Shown: positions 47,938 to 58,496 of the stretch, one piece after another | How the letters are laid out: each line of letters starts with the position of its first letter | Numbering within the stretch: the first letter of the stretch is position 1 | Origin: an uncultured Ignavibacteria bacterium | GTDB lineage: Bacteria; Bacteroidota; Ignavibacteria; Tepidaquicellales; Tepidaquicellaceae | Assembly (NCBI GenBank): GCA_937974175.1 | Contig: CALJIG010000047.1 | Coordinates: forward strand, 1 to 64,000 | Reading direction: 5' to 3' | Length of the DNA stretch: 64,000 bases | Notes under the pieces: model-generated | The model's database searches: none | What the model was told of the DNA's origin: nothing | Seen by the model: only the letters and a program-made list of their open reading frames with translations | Position numbers and translations under genes: made by a program

Positions 47938-50013
47938 ATGGATAACAATAAAACTTTTAACGCAGTAATAATAAAGCAGGCAATTTTTGATTCATTCAAA
48001 AAATTGAATCCTGCAGTATTATATAAAAATCCTGTGATGTTTATCGTAGAGATAGGAGCAATCTTTACTTCTCTAGTTCTTTCATCACAGTTCTCTTTAT
48101 TCAATCTACAAATTTCCATATGGCTTTGGTTCACTGTTCTCTTCGCAAATTTTGCAGAGGCAGTGGCTGAGGGAAGAGGAAAAGCGCAGGCTGATACTTT
48201 ACGTAAAGCAAGAAAATTTACAACGGCTAGAAGACTTGTTGACAATGTAGAATCAGTCATCGATGCAGGTGATTTGAAAAAAGGAGATGTTGTAGTCTGC
48301 GAAGCTCACGATATAATTCCAATGGACGGCGAGGTAATAGATGGCGTTGCAAGCGTGGATGAATCCGCTATTACAGGTGAATCTGCTCCGGTAATCCGCG
48401 AGAGCGGCGGTGACAGAAGCGCAGTTACGGGAGGAACGAAAGTTATCAGTGATAAGATAATTATAAGAATAACTGCAGAGCCCGGAAATACTTTTATGGA
48501 TAAATTGATTCTATTAATAGAAGGCGCGAAGAGACAAAAGACTCCGAATGAAATTGCATTAACAATTTTGCTTGCAGGACTTACGATTGTTTTCTTGTTT
48601 GCGGTCGCAACTCTCCCATCGTTTTTCTCTTACAGCTTAGCAGCATCAGGACTAGGCGAACAAAATAATTTATCAGTGACTGTTCTTGTATCTTTATTAG
48701 TATGTTTAATTCCGACGACCATCGGCGGGTTATTAAGTGCAATAGGCATTAGCGGTATGGACAGACTTGTTAAAAGAAACGTCATCGCAACAAGCGGAAG
48801 AGCAGTAGAAGCAGCAGGTGACTTAGACGTTTTATTATTGGATAAGACAGGGACAATAACATTGGGAAACAGAATGGCAACAGAATTTATTCCTGCCCCC
48901 GGAGTGAAAGCAGAAACCTTAGCAGAGGCAGCAATGCTTTCATCAATATCAGATGAAACCCCTGAAGGACGTTCTATAATAAAATTAGCTAAAGAGCAGT
49001 TCAATCTTCACTCAAAGGAAATGATACCGGAGCATGTAAATTTTATATTATTCTCGGCAGAGACAAGAATGAGCGGAATTGATTTTATAGAAGGTGACCA
49101 AAAAAGTGGAATGAAAAGAGAAATAAGAAAAGGCGCAGCAGATGCAATTGAAAAATATGTTTCAGCTACGAATGGAATTTATACTAATGAAGTAAAAGAT
49201 ATTGTAAACGATATTGCCAGAGATGGAGCAACACCTTTAGTTGTATCAGAAAACAATAAAGTACTTGGTGTAATCCGATTGAAAGATATTGTCAAAGGGG
49301 GAATAAAAGAACGCTTTGCTCAGCTTAGAAAAATGGGAATTAAAACTGTTATGATTACCGGTGATAATCCTTTAACAGCAGCAGCGATAGCTGCTGAAGC
49401 AGGTGTTGATGATTTTCTTGCAGAAGCAAAACCGGAAGATAAATTGAAAAGAATCCGAGATGAACAGGCAGGTGGGCATTTGATTGGTATGATAGGCGAC
49501 GGAACGAATGACGCTCCGGCACTTGCTCAGGCAGATGTAGGTATTGCAATGAATTCAGGAACACAGGCAGCAAGAGAAGCAGGTAACATGGTTGACTTAG
49601 ACAGCAATCCTACAAAGCTTATTGAAGTAGTTGAAGTCGGAAAGCAGTTACTTATGACAAGAGGTTCGCTAACGACTTTCAGTATAGCAAACGACGTTGC
49701 AAAATATTTTGCGATTCTCCCAGCATTGTTCTCAATATTATATGCAGTCGGAGGAAATGCAGGACCACTTGATTCATTAAACATCATGAAGCTTGCATCT
49801 CCTCAAAGCGCAATACTCAGCGCAGTTATCTTTAATGCTATTATAATTATACTTTTGATTCCATTAGCTTTAAAAGGTGTTAAATACAGACCGTTAGGTG
49901 CAGAAAGTGTATTGAAAAGAAATATTCTGATATATGGTTTAGGAGGATTGATTATTCCATTCATAGGAATAAAGTTAATTGATTTACTTATCACAGCAAT
50001 AAAGTTAATTTAA
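47938..50013 (+). CDS. kdpB: Potassium-transporting ATPase subunit KdpB
   Basis: A 691-residue P-type ATPase, the catalytic subunit of the Kdp pump. The TGES actuator loop is at 146-149 and the phosphorylation motif DKTGT at 302-306; the hinge MIGDGTNDAPALAQADVG follows. The length is typical (~690). The start is 5 bp after kdpA, implying a tight operon. All catalytic residues appear intact. Confidence 0.97.
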   Translation: MDNNKTFNAVIIKQAIFDSFKKLNPAVLYKNPVMFIVEIGAIFTSLVLSSQFSLFNLQISIWLWFTVLFANFAEAVAEGRGKAQADTLRKARKFTTARRLVDNVESVIDAGDLKKGDVVVCEAHDIIPMDGEVIDGVASVDESAITGESAPVIRESGGDRSAVTGGTKVISDKIIIRITAEPGNTFMDKLILLIEGAKRQKTPNEIALTILLAGLTIVFLFAVATLPSFFSYSLAASGLGEQNNLSVTVLVSLLVCLIPTTIGGLLSAIGISGMDRLVKRNVIATSGRAVEAAGDLDVLLLDKTGTITLGNRMATEFIPAPGVKAETLAEAAMLSSISDETPEGRSIIKLAKEQFNLHSKEMIPEHVNFILFSAETRMSGIDFIEGDQKSGMKREIRKGAADAIEKYVSATNGIYTNEVKDIVNDIARDGATPLVVSENNKVLGVIRLKDIVKGGIKERFAQLRKMGIKTVMITGDNPLTAAAIAAEAGVDDFLAEAKPEDKLKRIRDEQAGGHLIGMIGDGTNDAPALAQADVGIAMNSGTQAAREAGNMVDLDSNPTKLIEVVEVGKQLLMTRGSLTTFSIANDVAKYFAILPALFSILYAVGGNAGPLDSLNIMKLASPQSAILSAVIFNAIIIILLIPLALKGVKYRPLGAESVLKRNILIYGLGGLIIPFIGIKLIDLLITAIKLI

Positions 50014-50031
50014 TTTTTTAATTGAATTGAA

Positions 50032-50601
50032 ATGAAAACATTTATTATATCTATAAAGGCAGTGTTAATATTAACTATAGTTACGGGAGTTTTATATCCA
50101 TTGTTAATTTTCGGAATTGGAAAAATTGCCTTTCAAAGTCAGGCAAACGGTAGTTTGATAAATAAGGATGGTAAAGTAATAGGTTCTGAATTAATCGGGC
50201 AGACATTTGACAGCACAATTTATTTTCACTCACGTCCGTCTGCAATAAGTTATCAGCCGATGCCCTCATCCGGAAGCAACCTTGGACCTATAAGTTTAGT
50301 GCTGCAGCAAAGAGTTGATTCATTGCGAAAAGCATATATAGAGTATAACGGTTTACCGGCTAATACGAATGTTCCGTCTGATGCAATATTTGCATCGGGG
50401 AGCGGAATAGACCCGCACATAAGTTTAGAGAATGCAAATTATCAGATGGACAGAATTGTGAAGGCGAGAGGGTTTGATTCAAGTAAAAAAAGTAAATTAA
50501 CTGAACTTGTTAAAAAATTTACTGAAGCTCCTCAGCTAGGATTTTTAGGAAAAGTCCGTATAAATGTACTTAAATTAAATATTGAGTTAGATAAATTGTA
50601 G
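50032..50601 (+). CDS. kdpC: Potassium-transporting ATPase subunit KdpC
   Basis: A 189-residue protein with one N-terminal TM helix and a periplasmic domain, needed for assembly and K+ affinity of KdpFABC. The typical blocks YFHSRPSA, SSGSNLGPIS and ASGSGIDPHISLENANYQ are present. The start is 18 bp after kdpB and the stop is 2 bp before kdpD. Confidence 0.96.
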   Translation: MKTFIISIKAVLILTIVTGVLYPLLIFGIGKIAFQSQANGSLINKDGKVIGSELIGQTFDSTIYFHSRPSAISYQPMPSSGSNLGPISLVLQQRVDSLRKAYIEYNGLPANTNVPSDAIFASGSGIDPHISLENANYQMDRIVKARGFDSSKKSKLTELVKKFTEAPQLGFLGKVRINVLKLNIELDKL

Positions 50602-50603
50602 AT

Positions 50604-53255
50604 ATGGAAGATGCATCCAGACCAAATCCCGATGAACTTCTTGCTCAGATAAAAACTTCCGAGCAGAAAGAAAAAAAAGGTAAGCTTAAAATTTACCTGG
50701 GAATGAGTGCAGGTGTAGGCAAAACATTTGCAATGTTACAGGATGCTAGCATGGCATACGGACGTAAAGTTGATGTACTCATCGGCTATGTAGAAACACA
50801 TAAGCGTTCCGATACGGAATTTCTTCTCTTCCACTTACCGCAGTTAGACCGCAAAAAAATCCAGTATAAAGGCTTCGAGCTTGAAGAGATGGATATAGAT
50901 GAAATCCTCATGCGAAAGCCTAAACTTGTAATTGTAGATGAACTCGCCCACACAAACGCTCCCGGCAGCAGACATAAAAAAAGATATTTGGATGTACTTG
51001 AGCTTTTAGATAACGGTATTGATGTATTCACTGCATTGAACGTACAGCATCTTGAAAGTCTTGCAGATACAGTAAGCCAGATAACAGGAATTATTATAAA
51101 AGAAAAGGTTCCTGATTCAATACTTGAAGCTGCTGATGAAATAGAGCTTGTTGATATTTCTCCCGATGAATTATTGCAAAGACTTGCAGACGGTAAAGTT
51201 TATACTGCGGATAAAACTCAGGATGCAGTAAATAATTTTTTCAGAAAGGGGAATCTCAGCGCTCTGAGAGAGCTGGCATTAAGACTTACTGCAGACCGAG
51301 TTGATAAGCAGGTAAGACATTACATGCAGGAAAATAAAATTGCAGGACCGTGGAAATCAACTCAGAGAATCTTAATAGGAATAAGCGCAAGCCCGAACTC
51401 AATTGATTTAGTCAGATGGGCGCGCCGCATTGCTTATACTATGGAAGCAAGCTGGATTGCAGTTAATGTTGAAACTCCGAAAGCGTTAAGTGAGGATGAA
51501 AAAAAATCTTTAAACAAAAATATAGAGCTGGCTAAGGAGCTGGGCGCAGAAGTCATTTCTACAGTTGATGTTGATGTTGTGAATGGATTATTAAGAATAG
51601 CAAAGAGGGAAAACGTATCTCATATAGTAATAGGGAAATCTCATCATGAAAATTTCTTTCATCGTTTATTTGGTAAAGATATTGTCAGCAGATTAATTAG
51701 AGAGAGCGGAAAAATAGATGTTTACATAGCCTCGGGGGATAGCGCAATTGAAGAAAAGAAAAAATTATTCAGGGTGCCGGATGCTCAGTCCGGTTTTTCG
51801 AAATATTTGCTCTCGGCTTCAATTGTAATTGCTGTCGCAGCAGTTTGTTTTATCTTTAGCTCGTTTCTCGGCTATCAGACAATTGCTCTGATATTTTTAT
51901 TTGTAGTATGCCTTATGCCGTTAATATTAGGACCGGGTCCTGTATTGTTAGCAGCTGTAATGAGTCCCCTTATATGGAATTTCTTCTTCGTGCCTCCGCA
52001 TTTTACATTAGTTATTAGCAGGACAGAGGATATACTTACGTTTATTATGTTTTTCATTGTTGCTTATGTAACGGGAGTATTGACTACCAGAATAAGGCAA
52101 AGAGAGCGTTCTGTCCGTCAGAGGGAAGAAAGAGCAATAGCATTATATAACCTTGCGAATGATTTGTCACAGGCAAATAACCTGAAAGAAGTAATAACTA
52201 ATGCTGTAAAAAATTTAAAGAAAGTATTTGAATCTGAGGCAGTAATTTTTGTAAGCAATGAACATTCCAAAAGTGTTAAGCAATTTATTGGGACCGGTTC
52301 GGAAAAAGTTTCGGAGAAAGAATTAAGTGTAGCTCAATGGATATATTCCAATGAGAAAAGAGCGGGGAGATTTACAGATTCACTCACCTCTTCAGAATAT
52401 GTTTATTATCCTTTAAAAAATCAGCGTGGTACATATGGAGTTGCCGGGTTAAAAATTCAAAGTGAAAATTTTTATCATGAGCATGAAACGCTGATAGACA
52501 ATTTTATGAATCAGATTGCAGGGGCTATGGAGAGAGAATTTCTAAATCTAAAAGCGAATAAGACATTAGTTCTTGAAGAATCAGAAAAACTTTACAAAAC
52601 GTTGTTTGACAGTTTATCCCATGAATTGAAAACACCAATAGCTGCAATAATGGGCTCGTCCAATCTGCTGTTGAATATCAAATCTGAAAACAGTGAAGGC
52701 GTAAGAGTACAGTTATGTAATGAGATTCACACTGCATCATTAAGATTAAACAGACTTGTTGAAAATCTTCTTGATATGGCGCGACTGGAGTCAGGTAAGC
52801 TTGTTCCTAATTTCAATCTGTATGAAGTAACTGATTTGATCAATTCAGCTTTGAAAGATTTTGACAGTGAGCAAAGCGGACATGAAATTACAGTCTCAAT
52901 TCCTGAAAAAATGCCGCTTATAAAAATTGATTTCGGACTTATGGAGCAAGTGATAAAAAATCTTTTTCAAAATGCATTGATATATACACAGGAAGATTCT
53001 AAAATTGAAGTGCAGGCATCTTACGATGACAATTATGGATATATAATAATTTCCGATAACGGCAAAGGTATTCCCGATAAAGATGTTCAGAATATCTTTG
53101 ACAAGTTTTACAGAGTGAACAATAAAATTGCAGGCGGTACGGGACTGGGACTTTCCATATCAAAAGGAATTGTTGAAGCTATGAAAGGTACAATCTCCGT
53201 AGAGAATAAAAATTCAGGCGGATTAAAATTTACAATTAAACTACCTCTAAATTAA
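50604..53255 (+). CDS. kdpD: Sensor histidine kinase KdpD
   Basis: An 883-residue osmo/K+-sensing kinase. The N-terminal KdpD domain has Walker A GMSAGVGKT (33-41) and VDELAHTNAPGSRH; a USP domain follows (about 250-375). Four TM helices (about 395-500) precede a GAF-like domain (about 515-650), HisKA with SHELKTPIAAI (phospho-His about 673) and an HATPase domain (GTGLGLSISKGIVEA). The length matches E. coli KdpD (894). It activates KdpE at low K+ or high osmolarity. It starts 2 bp after kdpC. Confidence 0.96.
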   Translation: MEDASRPNPDELLAQIKTSEQKEKKGKLKIYLGMSAGVGKTFAMLQDASMAYGRKVDVLIGYVETHKRSDTEFLLFHLPQLDRKKIQYKGFELEEMDIDEILMRKPKLVIVDELAHTNAPGSRHKKRYLDVLELLDNGIDVFTALNVQHLESLADTVSQITGIIIKEKVPDSILEAADEIELVDISPDELLQRLADGKVYTADKTQDAVNNFFRKGNLSALRELALRLTADRVDKQVRHYMQENKIAGPWKSTQRILIGISASPNSIDLVRWARRIAYTMEASWIAVNVETPKALSEDEKKSLNKNIELAKELGAEVISTVDVDVVNGLLRIAKRENVSHIVIGKSHHENFFHRLFGKDIVSRLIRESGKIDVYIASGDSAIEEKKKLFRVPDAQSGFSKYLLSASIVIAVAAVCFIFSSFLGYQTIALIFLFVVCLMPLILGPGPVLLAAVMSPLIWNFFFVPPHFTLVISRTEDILTFIMFFIVAYVTGVLTTRIRQRERSVRQREERAIALYNLANDLSQANNLKEVITNAVKNLKKVFESEAVIFVSNEHSKSVKQFIGTGSEKVSEKELSVAQWIYSNEKRAGRFTDSLTSSEYVYYPLKNQRGTYGVAGLKIQSENFYHEHETLIDNFMNQIAGAMEREFLNLKANKTLVLEESEKLYKTLFDSLSHELKTPIAAIMGSSNLLLNIKSENSEGVRVQLCNEIHTASLRLNRLVENLLDMARLESGKLVPNFNLYEVTDLINSALKDFDSEQSGHEITVSIPEKMPLIKIDFGLMEQVIKNLFQNALIYTQEDSKIEVQASYDDNYGYIIISDNGKGIPDKDVQNIFDKFYRVNNKIAGGTGLGLSISKGIVEAMKGTISVENKNSGGLKFTIKLPLN

Positions 53256-53948
53256 ATGAGCATTCCAAAAAACATATTGGTTATAGATGATGAGATACAG
53301 ATCAGACGTTTACTGAAAATCGGACTGGAGGACTCAGGCTACTCCGTATTTGAAGCTGAAGATGGTAAAAGAGGAATTCAGGAATTGATAAATCATAAGC
53401 CCTCGATTGTGCTGCTTGATTTGGGGCTGCCTGACGAAGACGGATTAATTGTATTGAAAAAAATAAGAGAGTTTTCAGATGTGCCTGTTATAATTTTATC
53501 TGTACGTAATTCAGAAAAAGATATTATCTCTGCATTGGATTCAGGCGCAAATGATTATATAACAAAGCCCTTTAACATTGGAGAGCTTCTGGCGAGGATA
53601 AGGGCAAGCTTAAGATATTATCAGCCGGAGCAGACGAATCCTGTTTTTACCAATGGAAATATTTCAGTTGATTTTTCCACCCGCACAGTAAAAAACAAAG
53701 CTGAGTTGGTAAAGCTTACTACTACAGAGTTCTCACTGCTTACCTTATTTATCCGCAATGCAGGTAAGGTTCTAACTCACCAATATATACTGAAAGAAGT
53801 CTGGGGAAAGCCATTCTCAGATGAAACTCAGTACCTTCGTGTTTATATAGCACAGTTAAGAAAAAAATTTGAGGACGATTCAACTAAACCAAAAATTTTT
53901 GTAACTGAGTCAGGAGTAGGTTATAGAATGACGTTACTCGAATACTGA
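53256..53948 (+). CDS. kdpE: Response regulator KdpE (OmpR family)
   Basis: A 230-residue OmpR-type regulator. The receiver has D11/D12, phospho-acceptor D55 (VLLDLGLPDEDG) and K105. The C-terminal winged helix includes ELVKLTTTEFSLLTLFIRNA, YLRVYIAQLRKKFE and VTESGVGYRM. The start directly follows the kdpD stop. It is predicted to activate kdpF upstream; no binding box could be assigned with confidence. Confidence 0.96.
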   Translation: MSIPKNILVIDDEIQIRRLLKIGLEDSGYSVFEAEDGKRGIQELINHKPSIVLLDLGLPDEDGLIVLKKIREFSDVPVIILSVRNSEKDIISALDSGANDYITKPFNIGELLARIRASLRYYQPEQTNPVFTNGNISVDFSTRTVKNKAELVKLTTTEFSLLTLFIRNAGKVLTHQYILKEVWGKPFSDETQYLRVYIAQLRKKFEDDSTKPKIFVTESGVGYRMTLLEY

Positions 53949-54073
53949 TTACAAAAAGTCTTCTTCTCAAAATTTTTCAGGGTAGCAAAGATTTTATCCG
54001 GTTCGGCACTATTTACGGTTTATAAAAATGTGAAGGAGTAAATTGAATTGCTTACCGCTAAAACTGCAATGGA

Positions 54074-55570
54074 TTATTTATTATTTATTTCTTTTATTTT
54101 GAGAATTATCCAGCCTTTAGAAAGAAATCCCGGTGTATTCTCTACTTCATTGAGAAGTGTGGAGTCTATCCCAGCACCTTCTGTTTTTATTTTTGTTAAT
54201 ATTCTCAGGTATTTGAAAAGTGATTTGAAGTCAGTATCGGCAAAATCCGGTGGAACATCCTGATAGTCCAGATAATGATTGAATGAATCTATCGCCGCTA
54301 AAAGCTCTTCCCAATAGCCGAGCTCGTACAGGCATTTCAGATAGAAATTTCTTATATCAATATTAATCACTCCGTCTTTCAGTTTCACTTTTGAAAAATG
54401 CTCCATAGCTTCACCGAATTTATTATTCTGCATCTTGCACTGGCCAATTAAATAATGATAAGTGTTATCGCGCACTTCATCTGACATATACTTGCTGTGT
54501 TTTTCTACAAACGCTTCAGCCCATTCCCAGTCGCTAACTCTTATAGCATACGCAAAACAATTTCTAACCCTGTTTTCATATAGAACAAATGTACCGTTGC
54601 GAACCTGCATTTCATTAATCAATGCTCCATTATCTATACAGAATTTATTTATTTGGTGAATCTCATTGTTGTAGTCTTTATAATATTTTGAAACACTATA
54701 ATCCAGAATTTTAATCATCATATCCCAGAGTTTATGTTTATCGTCAAAAACAAATTTATGATAATTCGCTTTTAAAATTTCTTTCAGCTTAAGAAAATCT
54801 TTAAAGTTATTTTTCCCGAGAAAAATCGCATTTCCCATGAGAATCATTTTTAAATATAAATATTGATCTGCTGTATCAATTGTATCCAATGCATCTAACT
54901 TTTTAACAAGTCTGTTGAAATCTATACTATTCCATAGTTCATCAGAGAGTTGATTTTTTAATTTCGTAGGAAAATACTGTCTGTAAATATGAATATTGAC
55001 AGCGGAAAGAGAGAGATCTAAAAGATACTGATAAGTAAAGGATTCAGTTTTTTTTATTTCAGTTTCTAAATATCGATTGTGGTCTGAAGTGTACATAATG
55101 GTTCCTATTTGTTCCAGCAGTAGTCCCGTTGTAACTTTTTGCTTTCGGTAAGTATCATAGTTTTCCTCTTCAATTTTTCCCAGCCCTTTTTTTATTTCCA
55201 GTAAAGATTGCTGCACTAATTTTTTCTTTGTGAGATTTCTTATATAACAAATCTTACTTAAATCATAGTCACCTTCAAATTCTTTCAGTGCAAAATATCT
55301 TTTTAAAAGTTTATTGAGCTCAGTATATAGATTATTGAGTATCTGCTCATTGAATTTTTTACCGGGAAACAAAACCGAATAAACTTTCTCGGGCTCCGCA
55401 CTTTTCACGGCAAAATCTGGATGAATTTTTTTTAAATATTCCACGGTTTTGCAAACGTTTTTATTGGAATTAAAGAAGGGCGAGTTTACAAATACAACAA
55501 AATCCTTCACTTCTTCTACGCTTAAAGCAGCGAGCACAACAAAAAGCTTGTTGGTCTTTTGGGGTTTCAT
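54074..55570 (-). CDS. ~490-residue helical paralogous family, copy D
   Basis: A 498-residue cytosolic protein of the same unknown family. Signature: VLAALSVEEVKDFVVFVNSP followed by FFN, then YSVLFPGKKFNEQILNNLYTELNKLLKRYF. The C-terminal half has DWEWAEAFVEKHSKYM, HYLIGQCKMQNNKFGEAMEH and FYLKCLYELGYWEELL helical repeats. It is convergent with kdpE and divergent from the T9SS gene at 55895 (324-bp spacer). Function unknown. Confidence 0.85.
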   Translation of the reverse strand: MKPQKTNKLFVVLAALSVEEVKDFVVFVNSPFFNSNKNVCKTVEYLKKIHPDFAVKSAEPEKVYSVLFPGKKFNEQILNNLYTELNKLLKRYFALKEFEGDYDLSKICYIRNLTKKKLVQQSLLEIKKGLGKIEEENYDTYRKQKVTTGLLLEQIGTIMYTSDHNRYLETEIKKTESFTYQYLLDLSLSAVNIHIYRQYFPTKLKNQLSDELWNSIDFNRLVKKLDALDTIDTADQYLYLKMILMGNAIFLGKNNFKDFLKLKEILKANYHKFVFDDKHKLWDMMIKILDYSVSKYYKDYNNEIHQINKFCIDNGALINEMQVRNGTFVLYENRVRNCFAYAIRVSDWEWAEAFVEKHSKYMSDEVRDNTYHYLIGQCKMQNNKFGEAMEHFSKVKLKDGVINIDIRNFYLKCLYELGYWEELLAAIDSFNHYLDYQDVPPDFADTDFKSLFKYLRILTKIKTEGAGIDSTLLNEVENTPGFLSKGWIILKIKEINNK

Positions 55571-55894
55571 AATTTTAATATGGTGAAAATTTTGTTAAAA
55601 AAGTATTCCGAAAAGCTTTGAAAACCGTTTGGAATCAAGCAAAATTCAAATAACAGCTTTAAAATCTTTGTTATTTTTTTATTATTTCTCTTTGGCAAAT
55701 CCCTATTCTCTTTTTAATTTTGTATCGGTTGGTATAAATGTTAAAATTTCATCACATATTACTCTATTCCAAGTTTCGACCTCTTTCAAAGGAAATGAAA
55801 TTCTATTCCTTTGTGCCAACCAAAAGGGGCGTGTGATTTTCATACGTCCCGATTTTTTCCCAAAATTATAATTCTAAAATAAATTTAAACTACA
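55571..55894. other. Divergent spacer with hairpin before the T9SS operon
   Basis: A 324-bp spacer between copy D and the T9SS gene. It contains a hairpin ggggcgtgtg-atttt-catacgtccc (55826-55850) followed by a T run, resembling a terminator or attenuator about 45 bp before the T9SS start codon. An 80-residue frame here has no homology features and is not called. Confidence 0.5.
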
Positions 55895-57991
55895 ATGAAA
55901 CTCAAAACCATTTTTCTTTTGATGTTGTTTGTTCTTTCTCTTGAAGTAACAGCGCAGACAAAACTGCCTGCAAGATTATGGGTAAACCGATATGTTCCAA
56001 GTTCAACTACAAGCTTGTACATTCATGATTTATTGATTGATGCCGGAGGTAATTCATATACCGTAAGTATGTTAGATTCAGGTTTCACCGATAAGATGGG
56101 CTTTATCAGGAAATGCTCTGCGGCTGGAAACGTGATGTTTGAAAAAAGATATAAAAACCCGAACGGAAATTATTTCCAGATACCAAGCGCAGTTTTAGAT
56201 AATTCAGGAAATATTATTGCTATAACAAATCAAGATTCAGTTGGTAACAGGGTATTTATTACTAAATTCGATAATAATGGAAATATTTTATGGAAAAAAC
56301 CTGTAATCAGAAACGGTAAGTATGCCCTTGTTCAGAAAGTAATGCTTGATGCTTCTTCTAACATTTATATAGGTGGAGTTTACGCAAATCCTGACAACTA
56401 TTTCTTTGGAGCAAAATATAATTCAAATGGAGATTCTATCTGGACTGCAGTTGCAGCTAACTCGCTTGCAGGATGGAGTGCAATTTTTACTTGTATGGAA
56501 ATTGATGCAAGTGGTAGTATAATAGTCGCAGGAAGTTTGAAATCAAATGATAACAGATATGGTTGGAATTATGCTAAATTCACTACGGGAAACACGGTAT
56601 TTTTAAGAGGCGGAGTTTCAGTAAATAACCCTGCTTTCTCTGTGCAAGATGTCAAAGTAAATTCTTCGGGGACAGTTTTTGTCTGCGGTACAGCCAGCAA
56701 CGGTTTTTCCGGTCAAAGATATACTGTTTCAAAAATAAATGGCACCACCGGAGATATGGAATGGAATTATCAAAGTGATTCATACATACAATCAAATGGT
56801 ATAAGCCAGGCGAAATCGATGCTCTTTGGTAATAGTAATGAAATTTTTATTGGGGGAACTGAAGAAATAGCAGGGAGATATGGAGTTATTAGTCCGACGG
56901 GAGTAATTGTAAAACTGGATACTTCCGGTAATTTGAAATTCAGAAAAAATTTCGCCGATAGTGTAACTATAAATAAAATCGTAAAAGATAACACAGGTAA
57001 TATTTTTGCAGCAGGTGTAAACTATTCAAACAACGGCAATAACACTAAAACATTTTTGTATGAAATAAATTCAATTGGTCAGATAATTGGCGGTGAGGTT
57101 TATTTAAATCCTCCTCAGACAAACTATGATTATTTTTCAACAATGATGGCTTATAATGCTCAATATGGTGTTTATATTGCTGCTTCAAATTATTCAACAA
57201 CATTCCCATCTACTTCTGTATTCAGATACGTACTTGCCGTTCCGAACTGCATTACAGTAACAAGAACGCCCAATAAATCAATATTAGACTTACAGACAAC
57301 TTATGATACATTAACTTTCACAGGTATTCCTCTAAATGCAAAGATAGTTTCAATGTCTGTTAAGTTCGATACTATTACTCACACGTGGCCATCTGATATC
57401 AGCGCAGCTTTAACTTCAGGAGCGCGAGCCGATACTTTAGTCAACAGGTCAGGCGGAAATCTTCTTGGAAATGGTTTCTATAACGCAGTTTTCAGTGACA
57501 GTTCTTCCCTGAATATTGATAGCATGTATAATCCTTTTACAGGGACATTCAGACCAGTTACACCGCTCTATGTTTTTAATCAGTCGGTAGCAAACAATCA
57601 GAAATTCATTCTCGGACTAAAAGATAATGCAAATGGTGATAACGGAACATTAAAAAGATGGTCAATAAATATCTGCTACTTCGATTTGAATACTGTTGGA
57701 GTTACCAATGCATCCACTGAAATCCCTGAAGGATTTAAACTAAATCAAAATTATCCTAATCCATTCAATCCTGTATGTAAAATAAATTTCCAGATACCGG
57801 CATCAGGAATGGTGGAACTAAATGTTTATGATATAATTGGGAAAAAAGTGGCTTCGCTTGTGAACAGTTATCAGTCAGCCGGAACTCATCTGGTGGAGTT
57901 TGACGGTTCAGGTCTTGCAAGCGGAGTTTACTTTTATAAACTCCAATTCGGAAATTTTACCGAGACAAGAAAAATGTTATTAGTAAAATAA
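55895..57991 (+). CDS. T9SS-exported propeller protein with P-domain
   Basis: A 698-residue secreted protein with a signal peptide (about 1-20). Residues ~25-430 contain SBBP-like repeats (IRKCSAAGNVMFEKRYKN, ITKFDNNGNILWKKPV, VKLDTSGNLKFRKNF). Residues ~465-605 resemble a proprotein-convertase P-domain (LTFTGIPLNAKIVSMSVKFD, FILGLKDNANGDNGTLKRWS). The last ~80 residues form a T9SS sorting domain with NYPNPFNPVCKINF and end RKMLLVK. Likely a surface or released protein. It leads two small secreted-protein genes, 33 and 28 bp apart. Confidence 0.9.
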   Translation: MKLKTIFLLMLFVLSLEVTAQTKLPARLWVNRYVPSSTTSLYIHDLLIDAGGNSYTVSMLDSGFTDKMGFIRKCSAAGNVMFEKRYKNPNGNYFQIPSAVLDNSGNIIAITNQDSVGNRVFITKFDNNGNILWKKPVIRNGKYALVQKVMLDASSNIYIGGVYANPDNYFFGAKYNSNGDSIWTAVAANSLAGWSAIFTCMEIDASGSIIVAGSLKSNDNRYGWNYAKFTTGNTVFLRGGVSVNNPAFSVQDVKVNSSGTVFVCGTASNGFSGQRYTVSKINGTTGDMEWNYQSDSYIQSNGISQAKSMLFGNSNEIFIGGTEEIAGRYGVISPTGVIVKLDTSGNLKFRKNFADSVTINKIVKDNTGNIFAAGVNYSNNGNNTKTFLYEINSIGQIIGGEVYLNPPQTNYDYFSTMMAYNAQYGVYIAASNYSTTFPSTSVFRYVLAVPNCITVTRTPNKSILDLQTTYDTLTFTGIPLNAKIVSMSVKFDTITHTWPSDISAALTSGARADTLVNRSGGNLLGNGFYNAVFSDSSSLNIDSMYNPFTGTFRPVTPLYVFNQSVANNQKFILGLKDNANGDNGTLKRWSINICYFDLNTVGVTNASTEIPEGFKLNQNYPNPFNPVCKINFQIPASGMVELNVYDIIGKKVASLVNSYQSAGTHLVEFDGSGLASGVYFYKLQFGNFTETRKMLLVK

Positions 57992-58024
57992 TTTTAAAAA
58001 ATTAAACATTAAGGAAAAATTTCA

Positions 58025-58468
58025 ATGACAGCAAGAATATTATTCTTTGGTATTTTAATCTTCTTAGGCTATTTCAAATTGGCTTCAGCACAAAGCGGAA
58101 AACTCACAATTTGCAATGATACAGATGATAACATAAATCCGATAACAGTTTATACTACAGCTACTACATCAACACCTGTAAATTTTCAGATTGCCGTTGA
58201 TTCTCCGCTGTTCGGCGCGGCGCATTCACAGGCATTTATACAATGGGAAACTTTTAAAGTCGCTGCAAACGGAGATGAAACACCCGTTGACCAGAAAGTA
58301 ATGCAGACTGAAAGCGGATGGCTGCGTTATGCAACTACTGAACCGTACTATTTTCCTGAGCCCGGTAAGTATGCAGTGTATGCTATAGATTATTACAAAA
58401 GAGATTTTCTAGAGCACAGAGGCTACACACAATACATAGCAAAAACATTTATAGAAATTACAAAATAA
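58025..58468 (+). CDS. Small secreted beta protein (1 of 2)
   Basis: A 147-residue protein with a signal peptide ending about SAQS (residue 23). The mature part is a small all-beta domain with KLTICNDTDDNINPITVY and a C-terminal YYFPEPGKYAVYAIDYYKRD motif. It shares the EPGKY-x4-V/ID core with the next gene, so the two are probably duplicates that diverged far. A modest AAGGAAA sits 8 nt before the ATG. Function unknown; co-expressed with the T9SS protein. Confidence 0.8.
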   Translation: MTARILFFGILIFLGYFKLASAQSGKLTICNDTDDNINPITVYTTATTSTPVNFQIAVDSPLFGAAHSQAFIQWETFKVAANGDETPVDQKVMQTESGWLRYATTEPYYFPEPGKYAVYAIDYYKRDFLEHRGYTQYIAKTFIEITK

Positions 58469-58496
58469 ATTTAAAACATTTAAGAGGAGAATTAAA

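Noticed and set aside
46148..53948. The kdp operon as a possible novel system
   Set aside because: All six genes match standard Kdp members in order, length and motif, so the region is ordinary.
55629..55871. An 80-residue open frame before the T9SS gene
   Set aside because: It has no ribosome-binding site, no family features, and it crosses a terminator-like hairpin.
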